From NCBI RefSeq assembly GCF_018623035.1, contig NZ_CP076023.1, positions 2,418,001 to 2,482,000 on the forward strand: a stretch of 64,000 bases of DNA, written 5' to 3'. Both the position numbers and the translations under genes were made by a program. The notes under the pieces are model-generated. The model searched no databases. It saw only the letters and a program-made list of their open reading frames with translations, and was not told where the DNA came from. Within the stretch, counting starts at the first letter, position 1. The number at the start of each line of letters is the position of its first letter. The DNA comes from Cellulomonas dongxiuzhuiae. Its GTDB lineage: Bacteria > Actinomycetota > Actinomycetes > Actinomycetales > Cellulomonadaceae. Positions 17,497 through 25,230 of the stretch are shown in pieces.

Positions 17497-18392
17497 TCCT
17501 GGCCCGTCCCGAACAGCCTGCCCGGCAGCGCGAGCGCGAACCGCGCGCCTCCGTCGGCACGCAGCTGCACGTAGGTGTGCTCGGCGACGCCCTGCAGGAC
17601 GTCGGGGTCGGCGAGGAACAGCGCCGTCGCCAGGCCGTCGGCGACCATCGCCCGTTCGCCGACCACCCACGTGGCGACGACCCCGCCGACGGGTGCGCCC
17701 GTGCGGGCGTCGAGGACGTGGTGGAGCCCGTCGCCCCAGGAGCGCCGGTCGACCGCGGACGCGCACAGCGCCGCGTCCCGCAGGTCGACGACACCGAGCA
17801 CACGCCCCGGGTGGCCGGGCACCTGGAGCCCGACGCGCACCGCGTCGGGGCCACGGTGGACCATGTCGCCACCCGCGTCGACGACGTACTCCCCCACGCC
17901 GCACGCGCGCAGCTCGGCCGCGACGAGGTCGACGAGCTGGCCCTTGCCGGCCGCGCCGACGTCGAGGAGCACCGGCCGCGCCGCGGTGACGGTCAGTCCG
18001 CGCTCGTCGGGCTGCCGGCACGTGAGCACGTCGCGGGTGCGCACACCACGGGGTGCGGGCAGCGGGGCGCCGGCGGGATGCAGGCGGTACGTGGCGTCGT
18101 AGCCGAGGTGCTCGAGGCTGCGCCCGACGAGCGGCGTCAGGGCGCCGTCGGTGCGGTCCTCCAGCACGTCGTACAGGTCGAGAAGCTCCGCCGCGTGGCC
18201 GGGCAGTGCGTGGGTGCCGCCGTCCCGGGCGATCCGCGAGACGACGGAGTCCGCCCGGAACCGCGACCACACGACGTCGTACGCGTCGACCACCGCACGG
18301 ACACGGGCCTGCGTCGCATCCGTCAGGGGCGTCGGGGTGTCGATGCGCCAGCGGGTCCCGATCGCCTCGAACCGGGTCTCAGCGCGAGGCAC
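17493..18392 (-). CDS. apbE: FAD:protein FMN transferase
   Basis: The 299-residue ApbE-type enzyme attaches FMN from FAD to a Thr or Ser of exported proteins through a phosphoester bond. It shows FEAIGTRWRI, VWSRFRADSVVSRI, LDVGAAGKGQLVD and VVDAGGDMVHRG, the Mg/FAD-binding core, then MVADGLATALFL. No signal peptide is evident. It overlaps the end of the membrane reductase gene by 14 bases if the GTG at 18392 is used, which has GGGGGGA upstream; a start at 18425 is possible. The FMN-binding lipoprotein two genes upstream is its obvious client. Confidence 0.9.
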   Translation of the reverse strand: MPRAETRFEAIGTRWRIDTPTPLTDATQARVRAVVDAYDVVWSRFRADSVVSRIARDGGTHALPGHAAELLDLYDVLEDRTDGALTPLVGRSLEHLGYDATYRLHPAGAPLPAPRGVRTRDVLTCRQPDERGLTVTAARPVLLDVGAAGKGQLVDLVAAELRACGVGEYVVDAGGDMVHRGPDAVRVGLQVPGHPGRVLGVVDLRDAALCASAVDRRSWGDGLHHVLDARTGAPVGGVVATWVVGERAMVADGLATALFLADPDVLQGVAEHTYVQLRADGGARFALALPGRLFGTGQD

Positions 18393-20046
18393 CGGCCGTG
18401 ATCCCCCCGGGCCCCGGCCTGGCATCGGCGGCACGGGACCGCCGCCTGCCCGGCACCTTCCGGCCGGCGCGGACGGCCTCGGCGGGTGCGGGAGCCGCCG
18501 GCGCGGGTGGGGCGCCCCCCGGGGACCGGTGCGCCGGACGACGGCCGTAACCCGTGAAGGTGTCGGTGCGCACCCGACGCACCCCCACCTCGCGCAGGAC
18601 CGCCCGCGCCCGCCGCACCAGGTCCGGCGAGCCGGAGACGTACGCCGCCCGCCGGGGCAGGTCCGGCATCACCGCCCGCAGGGCCGACGACGTCAGCCGC
18701 GTGCCGCAGTGCCACGTCCAGCGCGGCGGGAGCGCCGGCACCGGTTCCGGCGAGACGATCACCACGCGCACCCGCGTGCGTGCGAGGCGCCGCAGGTACG
18801 GCGGCGGCATGCCGGTGGGGCACACCAGGACCAGGACCATGTCGCGCGGGCCGGCGTGCTCGATCTGGGAGATGAACGGCGTGACGCCGATCCCGCCGGC
18901 GATCATGAGCACGGGACGCGTCGGGTCGTCGGGCAGCAGGAAGTCGCCGCCGACGTAGGTCGCGCGCACGGTCGACCCGACGGGCGCCGCCAGCAGCGCA
19001 CGCTTGAACGCCGATGGCCGTTCCCGCACGGAGAAGGCGACGGCGACGGCGTTGCGGCCGGCCGGGACCAGGGAGAACACGCGACGGCGCCCCCGCCCGT
19101 CGGGTCGCATGCGGACGACGTCGATCTCGGCCCACTGCCCGGGCTGCCAGCGCAGGGGCCGCGCGGGGCGCAGCAGCACCTCGTGGGCGCCGGGACCGGG
19201 CGAGCCGTGGCCCACGACCACGAGCCGCAGCGCGCGCGGCGCGGCGACGAGCGCGGCCACGACGTTGCCCGCGACGATCGCGAGCTCCGGCGACGTCGAG
19301 AGCGGCCCGACGGCGAACGGCACACCGGCGAGCCCACCGACGAGCACGGCGATCGCGACCCGTTCGCGGCGCCGCGGCGCCTGCGTGAGCGGTTCGACGA
19401 CCATGAACGCGGCGACGACGAGCACCGGGTGGGACCCGAGCACGGACGCGAGCGCGTCGAGAGGTGGCTGACCGGACAGCACGAGTCGCGGCAGGGTCAC
19501 GGCAAGGTAGGTCAGCCCGTACGCGACCGCGACCGGACCCGTGCCCGTGCGGCGCAGCACGAGCAGCCCCGCCACCAGGACGACCGGCGCGAGCAGCGGT
19601 GTCGCGACCCACCACACCGGGGCCGCGGTGCCCAGCACGGGCGCCACGACGAGCCCGGCGACCAGGGCGCCCGCCGCGGCGGGGTTGAGCAGGTGACGGC
19701 CGCGCCACCGCACGAGCACCTTCGAGATCCCGGCGGCGGCGCCGACGAGGCCGGCACCGACCAGGGACTCGAAGGTGAGCGCCGGCCAGAGCAGCAGCGC
19801 CAGCAGCAGGCCCGTGATCAGGGAGGACTCGACGTGCGCCCGCACCCCGCTGACGAGCGCACCGACGAGGCTCGTCAGCAGCGTGCCGGCCGACGCCGCG
19901 CCCACGGTGGCCGCGAGCGCGACGGGGTCCACGTCGAGCATGCCGAGGTGGCCGAGCAGCGCCGCGGCGGCGTGCACCGCCAGCAGCGTGATCGTCGCGG
20001 TCCGGTACGCACCGACCCTGCCCAGGAGCCCGTCCCACCACCCCAT
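18379..20046 (-). CDS. NqrB/RnfD-like membrane domain fused to ferredoxin-reductase-like module
   Basis: The 555-residue protein has about eight to ten membrane segments in residues 1-270, including ESSLITGLLLALLLWP and GRHLLNPAAAGALVAGL, which resemble the NqrB/RnfD family. A cytoplasmic FNR-like module follows: WQPGQWAEIDV and RRVFSLV for flavin, GGIGVTPFISQ and YVSGSPDLV for NAD(P)H. There is no 2Fe-2S domain. The last 55 residues are Pro/Ala/Arg-rich. It likely carries electrons from NAD(P)H across the membrane to the partner lipoprotein. The ATG at 20046 has AAGGTGA upstream and is preferred over a GTG at 20076. Confidence 0.8.
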   Translation of the reverse strand: MGWWDGLLGRVGAYRTATITLLAVHAAAALLGHLGMLDVDPVALAATVGAASAGTLLTSLVGALVSGVRAHVESSLITGLLLALLLWPALTFESLVGAGLVGAAAGISKVLVRWRGRHLLNPAAAGALVAGLVVAPVLGTAAPVWWVATPLLAPVVLVAGLLVLRRTGTGPVAVAYGLTYLAVTLPRLVLSGQPPLDALASVLGSHPVLVVAAFMVVEPLTQAPRRRERVAIAVLVGGLAGVPFAVGPLSTSPELAIVAGNVVAALVAAPRALRLVVVGHGSPGPGAHEVLLRPARPLRWQPGQWAEIDVVRMRPDGRGRRRVFSLVPAGRNAVAVAFSVRERPSAFKRALLAAPVGSTVRATYVGGDFLLPDDPTRPVLMIAGGIGVTPFISQIEHAGPRDMVLVLVCPTGMPPPYLRRLARTRVRVVIVSPEPVPALPPRWTWHCGTRLTSSALRAVMPDLPRRAAYVSGSPDLVRRARAVLREVGVRRVRTDTFTGYGRRPAHRSPGGAPPAPAAPAPAEAVRAGRKVPGRRRSRAADARPGPGGITAGASR

Positions 20047-20097
20047 CAGCGCGTCACCTTCGGGTCCGGCGCGCACCCCTCCGACGCGCCGGGCCGC

Positions 20098-20553
20098 TCA
20101 CGCTCGCGCATCGCGCACCGCCTGCTCGAGCGCCGCCATGAACCCGGCACCCGTCGAGGACGACCCCGCGAGCCGGTCGACCGCGACCTCGTCCAGCGTG
20201 CGACCCACCACGGCCTCCACCACCGCCGACGCGAACCGCTCCTGGAACCGCAGGGACGTCGTGTTCGTCGCGGCGGGATCGACCCGCAGGTCCGTCACGA
20301 CGCCGTCGGCCAGGACGACCGTGACGTCGATCCGCTGGCGCCCGCCCGGCGTCTCGTAGCTGCCGCTGCCGCTGTACGTGCCGGCGGTGGGCGCGTCGGA
20401 GGTCGGCGCGTCGGGGCCGTGTCCCGCCCGGGGTGGCGCGACGGGCCGCGCGTCGGCGGGGGCCGTGACGGCGCACCCGCTCAGCGCGAGGCCGGCGCCC
20501 AGCCCCGCGGTGACCCGCAGGGCGGGCCGCGGCAGCCGACGTCGTGCGCGCAT
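20098..20553 (-). CDS. FMN-binding domain lipoprotein
   Basis: The 151-residue protein has a twin-basic start, a hydrophobic core and a lipobox LALSGC with Cys27, so it should be anchored outside the membrane. An FMN_bind domain follows a Pro/Ala-rich linker. The flavin attachment motif, normally D-x-x-(S/T)-G-A-T-x-T, reads DRLAGSSST here: Ser132 stands at the acceptor position in place of Thr. ApbE enzymes can use Ser, so flavinylation remains plausible. It is first in the operon with the membrane reductase and apbE and is the likely external electron acceptor. Confidence 0.82.
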   Translation of the reverse strand: MRARRRLPRPALRVTAGLGAGLALSGCAVTAPADARPVAPPRAGHGPDAPTSDAPTAGTYSGSGSYETPGGRQRIDVTVVLADGVVTDLRVDPAATNTTSLRFQERFASAVVEAVVGRTLDEVAVDRLAGSSSTGAGFMAALEQAVRDARA

Positions 20554-20710
20554 CGGCGTCCTCCGCGGGTGACAGGCGCACCGCTCGCGCGGTCCGTCTC
20601 CCCCCGGATGGGCGCACTCCGGTGGACCCGGGACGCGAGGGGGAGGCTAGCCGAGGGCGTGTCCGACCCGGTCCTCCTGCTGGACGTACAAAACGTTTCA
20701 GGACGCGGAC

Positions 20711-20749
20711 GGGGCGGGCGGTCCACCCGAACGATGGACCGCCCGCCCC
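20711..20749 (-). terminator. Hairpin terminator after DUF3145
   Basis: A perfect 15-bp stem, GGGGCGGGCGGTCCA with TGGACCGCCCGCCCC, and a 9-base loop lie 15 bases past the DUF3145 stop. Confidence 0.7.
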
Positions 20750-20763
20750 GGTACGGGAGGGGC

Positions 20764-21264
20764 TCAGCCGACGCGGTGCAACCAGCGCACCGGCGCGCCC
20801 GCACCGGCGTAGCGGAACGGCTCGAGCTCGTCGTCCCACGCCTGGCCGAGGGCGAGGTCGAGCTCGGACCGCAGCCGGACGGGGTCGGCCGCGTGCTCGA
20901 GGGCCGCACGGATCCGGTCCTCGGGGACCACGACGTTGCCGTGGACGTCGGTGGCGGCGTGGAAGATCCCGAGCTCGGGCGTGTGGCTCCAGCGCGACCC
21001 GTCGACGCCGGAGCTCGGCTCCTCCGTCACCTCGTACCGCAGGTGCGCCCACCCGCGCAGCGCGGACGCGAGGCGCGCCCCCGTGCCGGGGGCCGCCTGC
21101 CACGACAGCTCGGCGCGGTAGAGCGTGGGGCCAGCGGGCTGGGGTGTCCAGTCCAGGCTGACGCGCGCGCCCAGCGCGTTGCCCGCCGCCCACTCGACGT
21201 GGGGGCAGAGCGCACGCGGCGCGGAGTGCACGAAAAGTACACCGCGGGTGATGGCACCGGCCAT
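20764..21264 (-). CDS. DUF3145 family protein
   Basis: The 166-residue protein matches the actinobacterial DUF3145 family: TRGVLFVHSAPRALCPHVEW, VSLDWTPQPA, SALRGWAHLRYEVTEEPSSG, PELGIFHAATDVHGNVVVPE and the end WDDELEPFRYAGAGAPVRWL. Family members lie near the fab genes in many actinobacteria, as here, but no function is established. The ATG at 21264 is chosen because GGAGG lies six bases upstream and the family starts there. Confidence 0.92.
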   Translation of the reverse strand: MAGAITRGVLFVHSAPRALCPHVEWAAGNALGARVSLDWTPQPAGPTLYRAELSWQAAPGTGARLASALRGWAHLRYEVTEEPSSGVDGSRWSHTPELGIFHAATDVHGNVVVPEDRIRAALEHAADPVRLRSELDLALGQAWDDELEPFRYAGAGAPVRWLHRVG

Positions 21265-21380
21265 GTCGTCCTCCCGGAAGGGCTCGAGGGTCGCCTTCCC
21301 CAACGACCTCGCCCCTGATCGGGAACGTCACCAGCACAGATGCAGCGCACGCGGCGTGCACGGCACAGGATGCCCCATCC

Positions 21381-21415
21381 GGTCCCGCAGGTCCAGCGGG
21401 GCGCGCTGCGGGACC
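21381..21415 (-). terminator. Hairpin terminator after def
   Basis: GGTCCCGCAG and CTGCGGGACC form a 10-bp stem around a 15-base loop, beginning at the def stop codon on the minus strand. Confidence 0.55.
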
Positions 21416-21903
21416 TACAGCTGCTCGCGCACCGCGCGCATCGCCTTCTTGCGCACCGAGCGCTCGAGGCGGTCCAGGTAGAGCATGCCGTCGAGGTGGT
21501 CGACCTCGTGCTGCAGGCAGCGCGCCATCAGCTCGGTGCCCTCGACGACGACCTCACGGCCGTCGAGGTCGGTGCCCACCACGCGCGCGTACCAGGCACG
21601 GTGCGTCGGGAACCAGAGACCGGGGACGGACAGGCAGCCCTCGTCGCCGTCCTGGTACTCGTCCTCGGACACCTCGACGATCACCGGGTTGAGGACGTAG
21701 CCGATCTCGTCGTCGATGTTCCAGGAGAACGCCCGCAGGCTGACGCCGATCTGGTTCGCGGCGAGACCGGCACGCCCCTCGACGTCGACGGTCTCGAGGA
21801 GGTCCTCGACGAGCGAGCGGACACGGTCGTCGATCGTCGTGACGGGGTCGCAGGGGGTGCGCAGCACCGGGTCGCCGACGATGCGGATCTCACGCAGAGC
21901 CAT
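21415..21903 (-). CDS. def: Peptide deformylase
   Basis: The 162-residue metalloenzyme removes the formyl group from the N-terminal Met of new proteins. The three signature motifs are present: [13 protein letters not shown] with metal ligand Cys90, and QHEVDH with His132, catalytic Glu133 and His136. It is transcribed alone, with a hairpin on its 3' side. Confidence 0.96.
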   Translation of the reverse strand: MALREIRIVGDPVLRTPCDPVTTIDDRVRSLVEDLLETVDVEGRAGLAANQIGVSLRAFSWNIDDEIGYVLNPVIVEVSEDEYQDGDEGCLSVPGLWFPTHRAWYARVVGTDLDGREVVVEGTELMARCLQHEVDHLDGMLYLDRLERSVRKKAMRAVREQL

Positions 21904-21980
21904 GCCCTGATCCTTTCACGTCGCACGCGCCCGGCGAGCCGGTCGACGACCGCTGCACGACGGCCGGGTGGACGCAGCAC

Positions 21981-22013
21981 GACGCCGGTGGTGAACAGGT
22001 CACCACCGGCGTC
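21981..22013 (-). terminator. Hairpin terminator after the BldC-like gene
   Basis: GACGCCGGTGGTGA and TCACCACCGGCGTC form a perfect 14-bp stem with a 5-base loop, 37 bases past the stop of the BldC-like gene. Confidence 0.7.
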
Positions 22014-22049
22014 GGCGTCGTGGGTGCGTCGTCGTTGACGGCGCGAGGA

Positions 22050-22274
22050 TCACTCCCCCGCGCGCTGCTGGGGGACGCCGGTCAGGAGCTGCCGGACCTC
22101 GGCCTCGTGGAACCGGCGGTGGCCGCCCAGGGTGCGGACCGCGGAGAGCTTGCCGGCCTGCGCCCAGCGCGTCACCGTCTTGGGGTCCACGCGGAACAGG
22201 ACGGCGACCTCGCCGGGGGTGAGGAGCGTGCCCTGCGTGAGCGGGGCCTCGGAGAGGGTGGTGTGAACAGCCAT
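22050..22274 (-). CDS. BldC-family small helix-turn-helix protein
   Basis: The 74-residue protein is close to Streptomyces BldC: LLTPGEVAVLFRVDPKTVTR, WAQAGKLSAVRTLGGHRRF and HEAEVRQLLTGVPQQR, a MerR-like winged helix without a ligand domain. BldC binds direct repeats cooperatively and controls development; here the regulon is unknown. The ATG at 22274 has AAGGAG eight bases upstream. The roughly 100-base 5' leader is a c-di-GMP-I riboswitch, so expression should respond to that second messenger. Confidence 0.93.
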   Translation of the reverse strand: MAVHTTLSEAPLTQGTLLTPGEVAVLFRVDPKTVTRWAQAGKLSAVRTLGGHRRFHEAEVRQLLTGVPQQRAGE

Positions 22275-22286
22275 GGCTGGTACTCC

Positions 22287-22372
22287 TTGTCGTTCGGTAG
22301 CTCGGCTGACCCCGTGGGCCCCGTGGCTTTGCGTCCCCACCTTGCGGCGGGTTTGCCCTTTGTCGCTGACGT
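22287..22372 (-). promoter_or_regulatory. c-di-GMP-I riboswitch (GEMM)
   Basis: On the minus strand the leader of the BldC-like gene reads GGGCAAACC, then helix CCCGCC-GCAA-GGTGGG with a GNRA loop, then GGACGCAAAGCC, and after a short second helix CAGCCGAGCTACCGA. These are the conserved parts of the GEMM class in order: GGCAAACC, P2 with tetraloop, GACGCAAAGCC, P3 with receptor, and the closing strand. The AAGGAG of the gene lies just after the aptamer, so control of translation is likely. The outer ends are approximate. Confidence 0.87.
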
Positions 22373-22447
22373 CCCCGACTATGCCCCGATCTGGACAACT
22401 GTGCAAGAAGCCCCGGCATGTCAGATCTGTCCGGAGCGGGTGAAAAG

Positions 22448-23224
22448 TCACAGCCTGCCGAACCGGGACCTAACGCCACAGTAGGCACCGAATGCCACCA
22501 GCCCCGCCGCGACGAGCAGCAGGAGCACGGGACCCGCCGGGGCGTCGCGCAGCGTCTGCAGCGCACCGTCGAGCCCGGACGCCTCCTCCGGGTTCGCGGT
22601 GGCGGCCGCGAGCACGAACAGCCCGCCGACGATGGTCAGCGCGAGCCCCTTGGCTGCGTAGCCCGCGACGCCCGCCCGGCGCGCGACCCGGCCGGGCGTC
22701 CCGCTCGGCAGCCGGTTCAGGTCCTCGAGGAACTTCTTCGTCAGGCCCTTGTAGACGTGGTAGACGCCGACGACGACGACACCGAGACCCACGGCACCGA
22801 CGAGCAGCCGACCACCCGGGGACTGCATCATCTGGGCCGTGGCGCTCTGCGTGCGCCCACCGCCCGACGCCCCCTGCACCACCGAGTACGCGGTCGCGGC
22901 GAGCGCGAGGTAGACGACCGCCTTCGCTCCCGCCTTGACCCGGTCGGACGTCTCGCCGGCGGCACCGCTGACCGCGGCCGCCGCCTGCCACGCCGCGAGC
23001 GCGACGAATGCCACGACGGCGATCCACAGGGTCACCGCACCGAAGGGTGTCCCCGCGATCGCCGCGAAGGCTCCGGACTCGTCGGCACTGCCCCCGGAGG
23101 ACCCCAGCGCGAGCTGCGCCGCGAGCACACCGATCAGCACGTGCAGCAGCCCGCTGGCGGCGTAGCCCGCCCGTGCCCCCAGCTCCCACGCGCCCTGCGG
23201 GGACCTCGTCGCGACCGTGGACAT
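22448..23224 (-). CDS. DUF1206 membrane protein
   Basis: The 258-residue protein has six hydrophobic helices arranged as three repeated pairs, each opening with a motif like ARAGYAASGLLHVLIG or AGVAGYAAKGLALTIVGG, which defines DUF1206. The function is unknown; it is an integral membrane protein of many actinobacteria and cyanobacteria. The ATG at 23224 has GGAGG about five bases upstream. It is divergent from the DGPF/sigma pair. Confidence 0.9.
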   Translation of the reverse strand: MSTVATRSPQGAWELGARAGYAASGLLHVLIGVLAAQLALGSSGGSADESGAFAAIAGTPFGAVTLWIAVVAFVALAAWQAAAAVSGAAGETSDRVKAGAKAVVYLALAATAYSVVQGASGGGRTQSATAQMMQSPGGRLLVGAVGLGVVVVGVYHVYKGLTKKFLEDLNRLPSGTPGRVARRAGVAGYAAKGLALTIVGGLFVLAAATANPEEASGLDGALQTLRDAPAGPVLLLLVAAGLVAFGAYCGVRSRFGRL

Positions 23225-23344
23225 GGCACCTCCTCGACACGGGCTCCCCGTCCCGACGCCCGTCGGTGCCCGCCAGAGATGGTGGCAGCGCTCCGGGCGA
23301 TCGGCATCCGGAAGCGCTGCCACGGCCCGTGACCCGCCCGTCGC

Positions 23345-23371
23345 TGTCGATCGGTCGCGCGCGAGATCGTC
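23345..23371 (+). promoter_or_regulatory. Candidate ECF42-type promoter, DGPF gene
   Basis: TGTCGA is followed after 17 bases by CGTCA. ECF42 sigma factors are reported to use a TGTCGA -35 and a short CG(A/T)C -10. The identical arrangement precedes the second DGPF gene at 31978. It lies 96 bases before the ATG at 23468. Confidence 0.6.
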
Positions 23372-23467
23372 ATCCTGGAGACGGGGTGCCCATCTCGTCC
23401 GTGACCCGCACCGCGGGCGCGTCCTACGCTGTCGACGAGGTCGGCCGCACGTCCGCAGGAGGACGCC

Positions 23468-23845
23468 ATGCGCTACACGCTGCTGCTGCACTACCCGGAG
23501 CTGACCCCCGAGGAGCTCGGGCCCGAGGGGATCGCGTACGGGCAGCGGGCCTTCACCGCCTACGCCGCGACGCTGCAGGCCGCGGGCGTCCTCGTCGGCG
23601 CCGAGGTGCTGCAGCCGTCCGTGGCGACCACCACCGTGCGGTCCGTGGACGGCGTCCTGCAGGTGCAGGACGGACCGTTCGCCGACACCAAGGAGCAGCT
23701 CGGGGGAACGTTCGTCATCGACGTCCCCGACCTCGACGCGGCGCTGGACTGGGCCCGGCGGGCGCCGTCGGTGCAGTGGGGCCCCGTCGAGGTGCGTCCC
23801 GGCGCGCTGCACACGGTCGACGGCTCCTGGGTCCCCAGCGCGTGA
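23468..23845 (+). CDS. YciI/DGPF family protein paired with sigma factor
   Basis: The 125-residue protein is a YCII-related alpha/beta dimer fold of the DGPF type: MRYTLLLHY, then VQDGPFADTKEQLGGTFVID. Members are nearly always linked to ECF42 sigma genes. The biochemical role is unknown. The ATG has AGGAGG upstream and the stop overlaps the sigma start. A TGTCGA-N17-CGTC promoter lies upstream, suggesting self-activation by the sigma factor. Confidence 0.9.
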   Translation: MRYTLLLHYPELTPEELGPEGIAYGQRAFTAYAATLQAAGVLVGAEVLQPSVATTTVRSVDGVLQVQDGPFADTKEQLGGTFVIDVPDLDAALDWARRAPSVQWGPVEVRPGALHTVDGSWVPSA

Positions 23846-25068
23846 GCACGGACGAGGCCCGGGCGGCGGCCGAGCGCGCCGCCCGGGACTCGTACGGCCG
23901 CCTGCTGGCCCTGCTCGCGGCGGCCGCGGGCGACGTGGCGCTCGCGCAGGACGCGCTCTCGACGGCGTTCGAGCAGGCGCTGCGCACCTGGCCGTCCGCC
24001 GGCGTGCCGCGCAACCCCGACGGCTGGCTGCTCACCGTCGCCCGGCACCGCGTCCGTGACGTCTGGCGCTCCGCCGCGCACCGGACGTCCGTCCCGCTGG
24101 ACGACACCGCCGCCACCGCGACGACCGACCCCCTCGCCGACCTCGACCCGGACGCGATCCCCGACCGGCGGTTGGCCCTGCTCCTCGTGTGCGCGCACCC
24201 CGCGATCGCGCCGGAGGTCCGCACCCCGCTGATGCTGCAGACGGTCCTGGGCCTGCAGGCCGCGCAGGTCGCCCGGCTGTTCTCGGTGCCGCCCGCGACG
24301 ATGGCACAGCGCCTCGTGCGGGCCAAGCGGCGCATCGCCACGGCCCGGGTCCCCTTCGCCGTGCCCGACCGGTCCGTGCTGGTCGAGCGCCTCCCGGCGG
24401 TCCTCGAGGCCGTCTACGGGGCCGCTGCCGCGACGTGGCGCCAGGACGGTCGGGGCCTGGCGGGTGAGGCGCAGCACCTCGCGGTCGTGCTCGCGACGCT
24501 CCTGGAGGACGACCCCGAGGCGTGGGGGCTCGCGGCGCTCGTGACGTTCGCGCTCGCGCGGCGCAGCACGGGCCCGTTCGTCCCGCTGGACGAGCAGGAC
24601 GCGACGGCCTGGCGCGGCGACCTTCTCGCCGAGGGCGAGGCGTACCTGCGCCGGGCCGAGGGGCCGGGCGTGCCGGGCCGGTTCCGGCTGGAGGCCGCGA
24701 TCCAGGCCGTGCACTGCGACCGGCGGCGCACGGGCGTCACCGACTGGTCGGCGCTGCGGCTGCTGTACCTCGCGCTCGACGCCGTGGCCCCGAGCCTCGG
24801 CGCGCGGGTCGCCCTCGCGGCGGTCGTCGGCCGGACCGACGGCCCGGACGCGGGGTTCGCCGCGCTCCCGCCCGAGCCGGTCCCGGCGTTCCAGCCCTGG
24901 TGGGCCACGCGCGCGGCACTGCTCGCCGGCAACGGCCACCACGACGACGCGGCGGCGGCCTACCGACGCGCGGCCGACCTCGCGGACGACGTCGACGTGC
25001 GCGCCCACCTGCTCGGTCGTGCGCGGGAGGCCGCAGACGCGGGAAGCCCTCCGGTAACCTCCACCTGA
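23842..25068 (+). CDS. ECF42-type sigma factor with C-terminal TPR/DUF6596 extension
   Basis: The 408-residue protein has a sigma-2 region (about 10-75, DALSTAFEQALRTWPSAGVP with RNPDGWLLTVARHRVRDVWR) and sigma-4 helix-turn-helix (about 130-175, QVARLFSVPPATMAQRLVRA). A 230-residue helical extension follows, with ATWRQDGRGLAGEAQHLA, EAYLRRAEGPGVPGRFRLEA and a closing AAAYRRAADLADD repeat. That extension replaces an anti-sigma factor in this group and is needed for activity in studied members. GTG overlaps the DGPF stop as GTGA. The signal is unknown. Confidence 0.9.
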   Translation: MSTDEARAAAERAARDSYGRLLALLAAAAGDVALAQDALSTAFEQALRTWPSAGVPRNPDGWLLTVARHRVRDVWRSAAHRTSVPLDDTAATATTDPLADLDPDAIPDRRLALLLVCAHPAIAPEVRTPLMLQTVLGLQAAQVARLFSVPPATMAQRLVRAKRRIATARVPFAVPDRSVLVERLPAVLEAVYGAAAATWRQDGRGLAGEAQHLAVVLATLLEDDPEAWGLAALVTFALARRSTGPFVPLDEQDATAWRGDLLAEGEAYLRRAEGPGVPGRFRLEAAIQAVHCDRRRTGVTDWSALRLLYLALDAVAPSLGARVALAAVVGRTDGPDAGFAALPPEPVPAFQPWWATRAALLAGNGHHDDAAAAYRRAADLADDVDVRAHLLGRAREAADAGSPPVTST

Positions 25069-25072
25069 TCAG

Positions 25073-25146
25073 GGGCCAGTAGCTCAGTCGGTCAGAGCAG
25101 CGGACTCATAATCCGTCGGTCGTGGGTTCAAGCCCCACCTGGCCCA
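25073..25146 (+). tRNA. tRNA with CAT anticodon (Met or Ile2)
   Basis: A 74-nt cloverleaf with acceptor GGGCCAG/CTGGCCC, anticodon stem GCGGA/TCCGT with loop CTCATAA giving CAT, and T stem GTGGG/CCCAC. Elongator Met and lysidine-modified Ile2 cannot be told apart with certainty here; it is not an initiator. TAACCT at 25055-25060 ends 12 bases upstream. CCA is not encoded. Confidence 0.95.
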
Positions 25147-25162
25147 CCTCTGCGACCTGCGC

Positions 25163-25193
25163 GGACGGCCGCGGGACCGCCGCGACGCCGTCC
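25163..25193 (+). terminator. Hairpin after the CAT tRNA
   Basis: GGACGGC and GCCGTCC form a 7-bp stem with an internally pairing GC-rich loop, 16 bases after the tRNA. Confidence 0.45.
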
Positions 25194-25217
25194 GGGTGCA
25201 GCCCAGGCCGTGCACCC
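25194..25217. promoter_or_regulatory. Inverted repeat at the PAP2 promoter
   Basis: GGGTGCA and TGCACCC are perfect arms 10 bases apart and end one base before the -10 hexamer TAGGGT (25219-25224) of the leaderless PAP2 gene. It could be an operator, or the last part of the tRNA terminator region. Confidence 0.35.
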
Positions 25218-25230
25218 CTAGGGTCTCGCC

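Noticed and set aside
20691..20698. AAACGTTT palindrome upstream of the FMN-binding lipoprotein gene
   Set aside because: It is a short, perfect palindrome of the kind bound by LacI/GalR proteins, but it stands alone, with no second copy or neighbouring regulator to support it.
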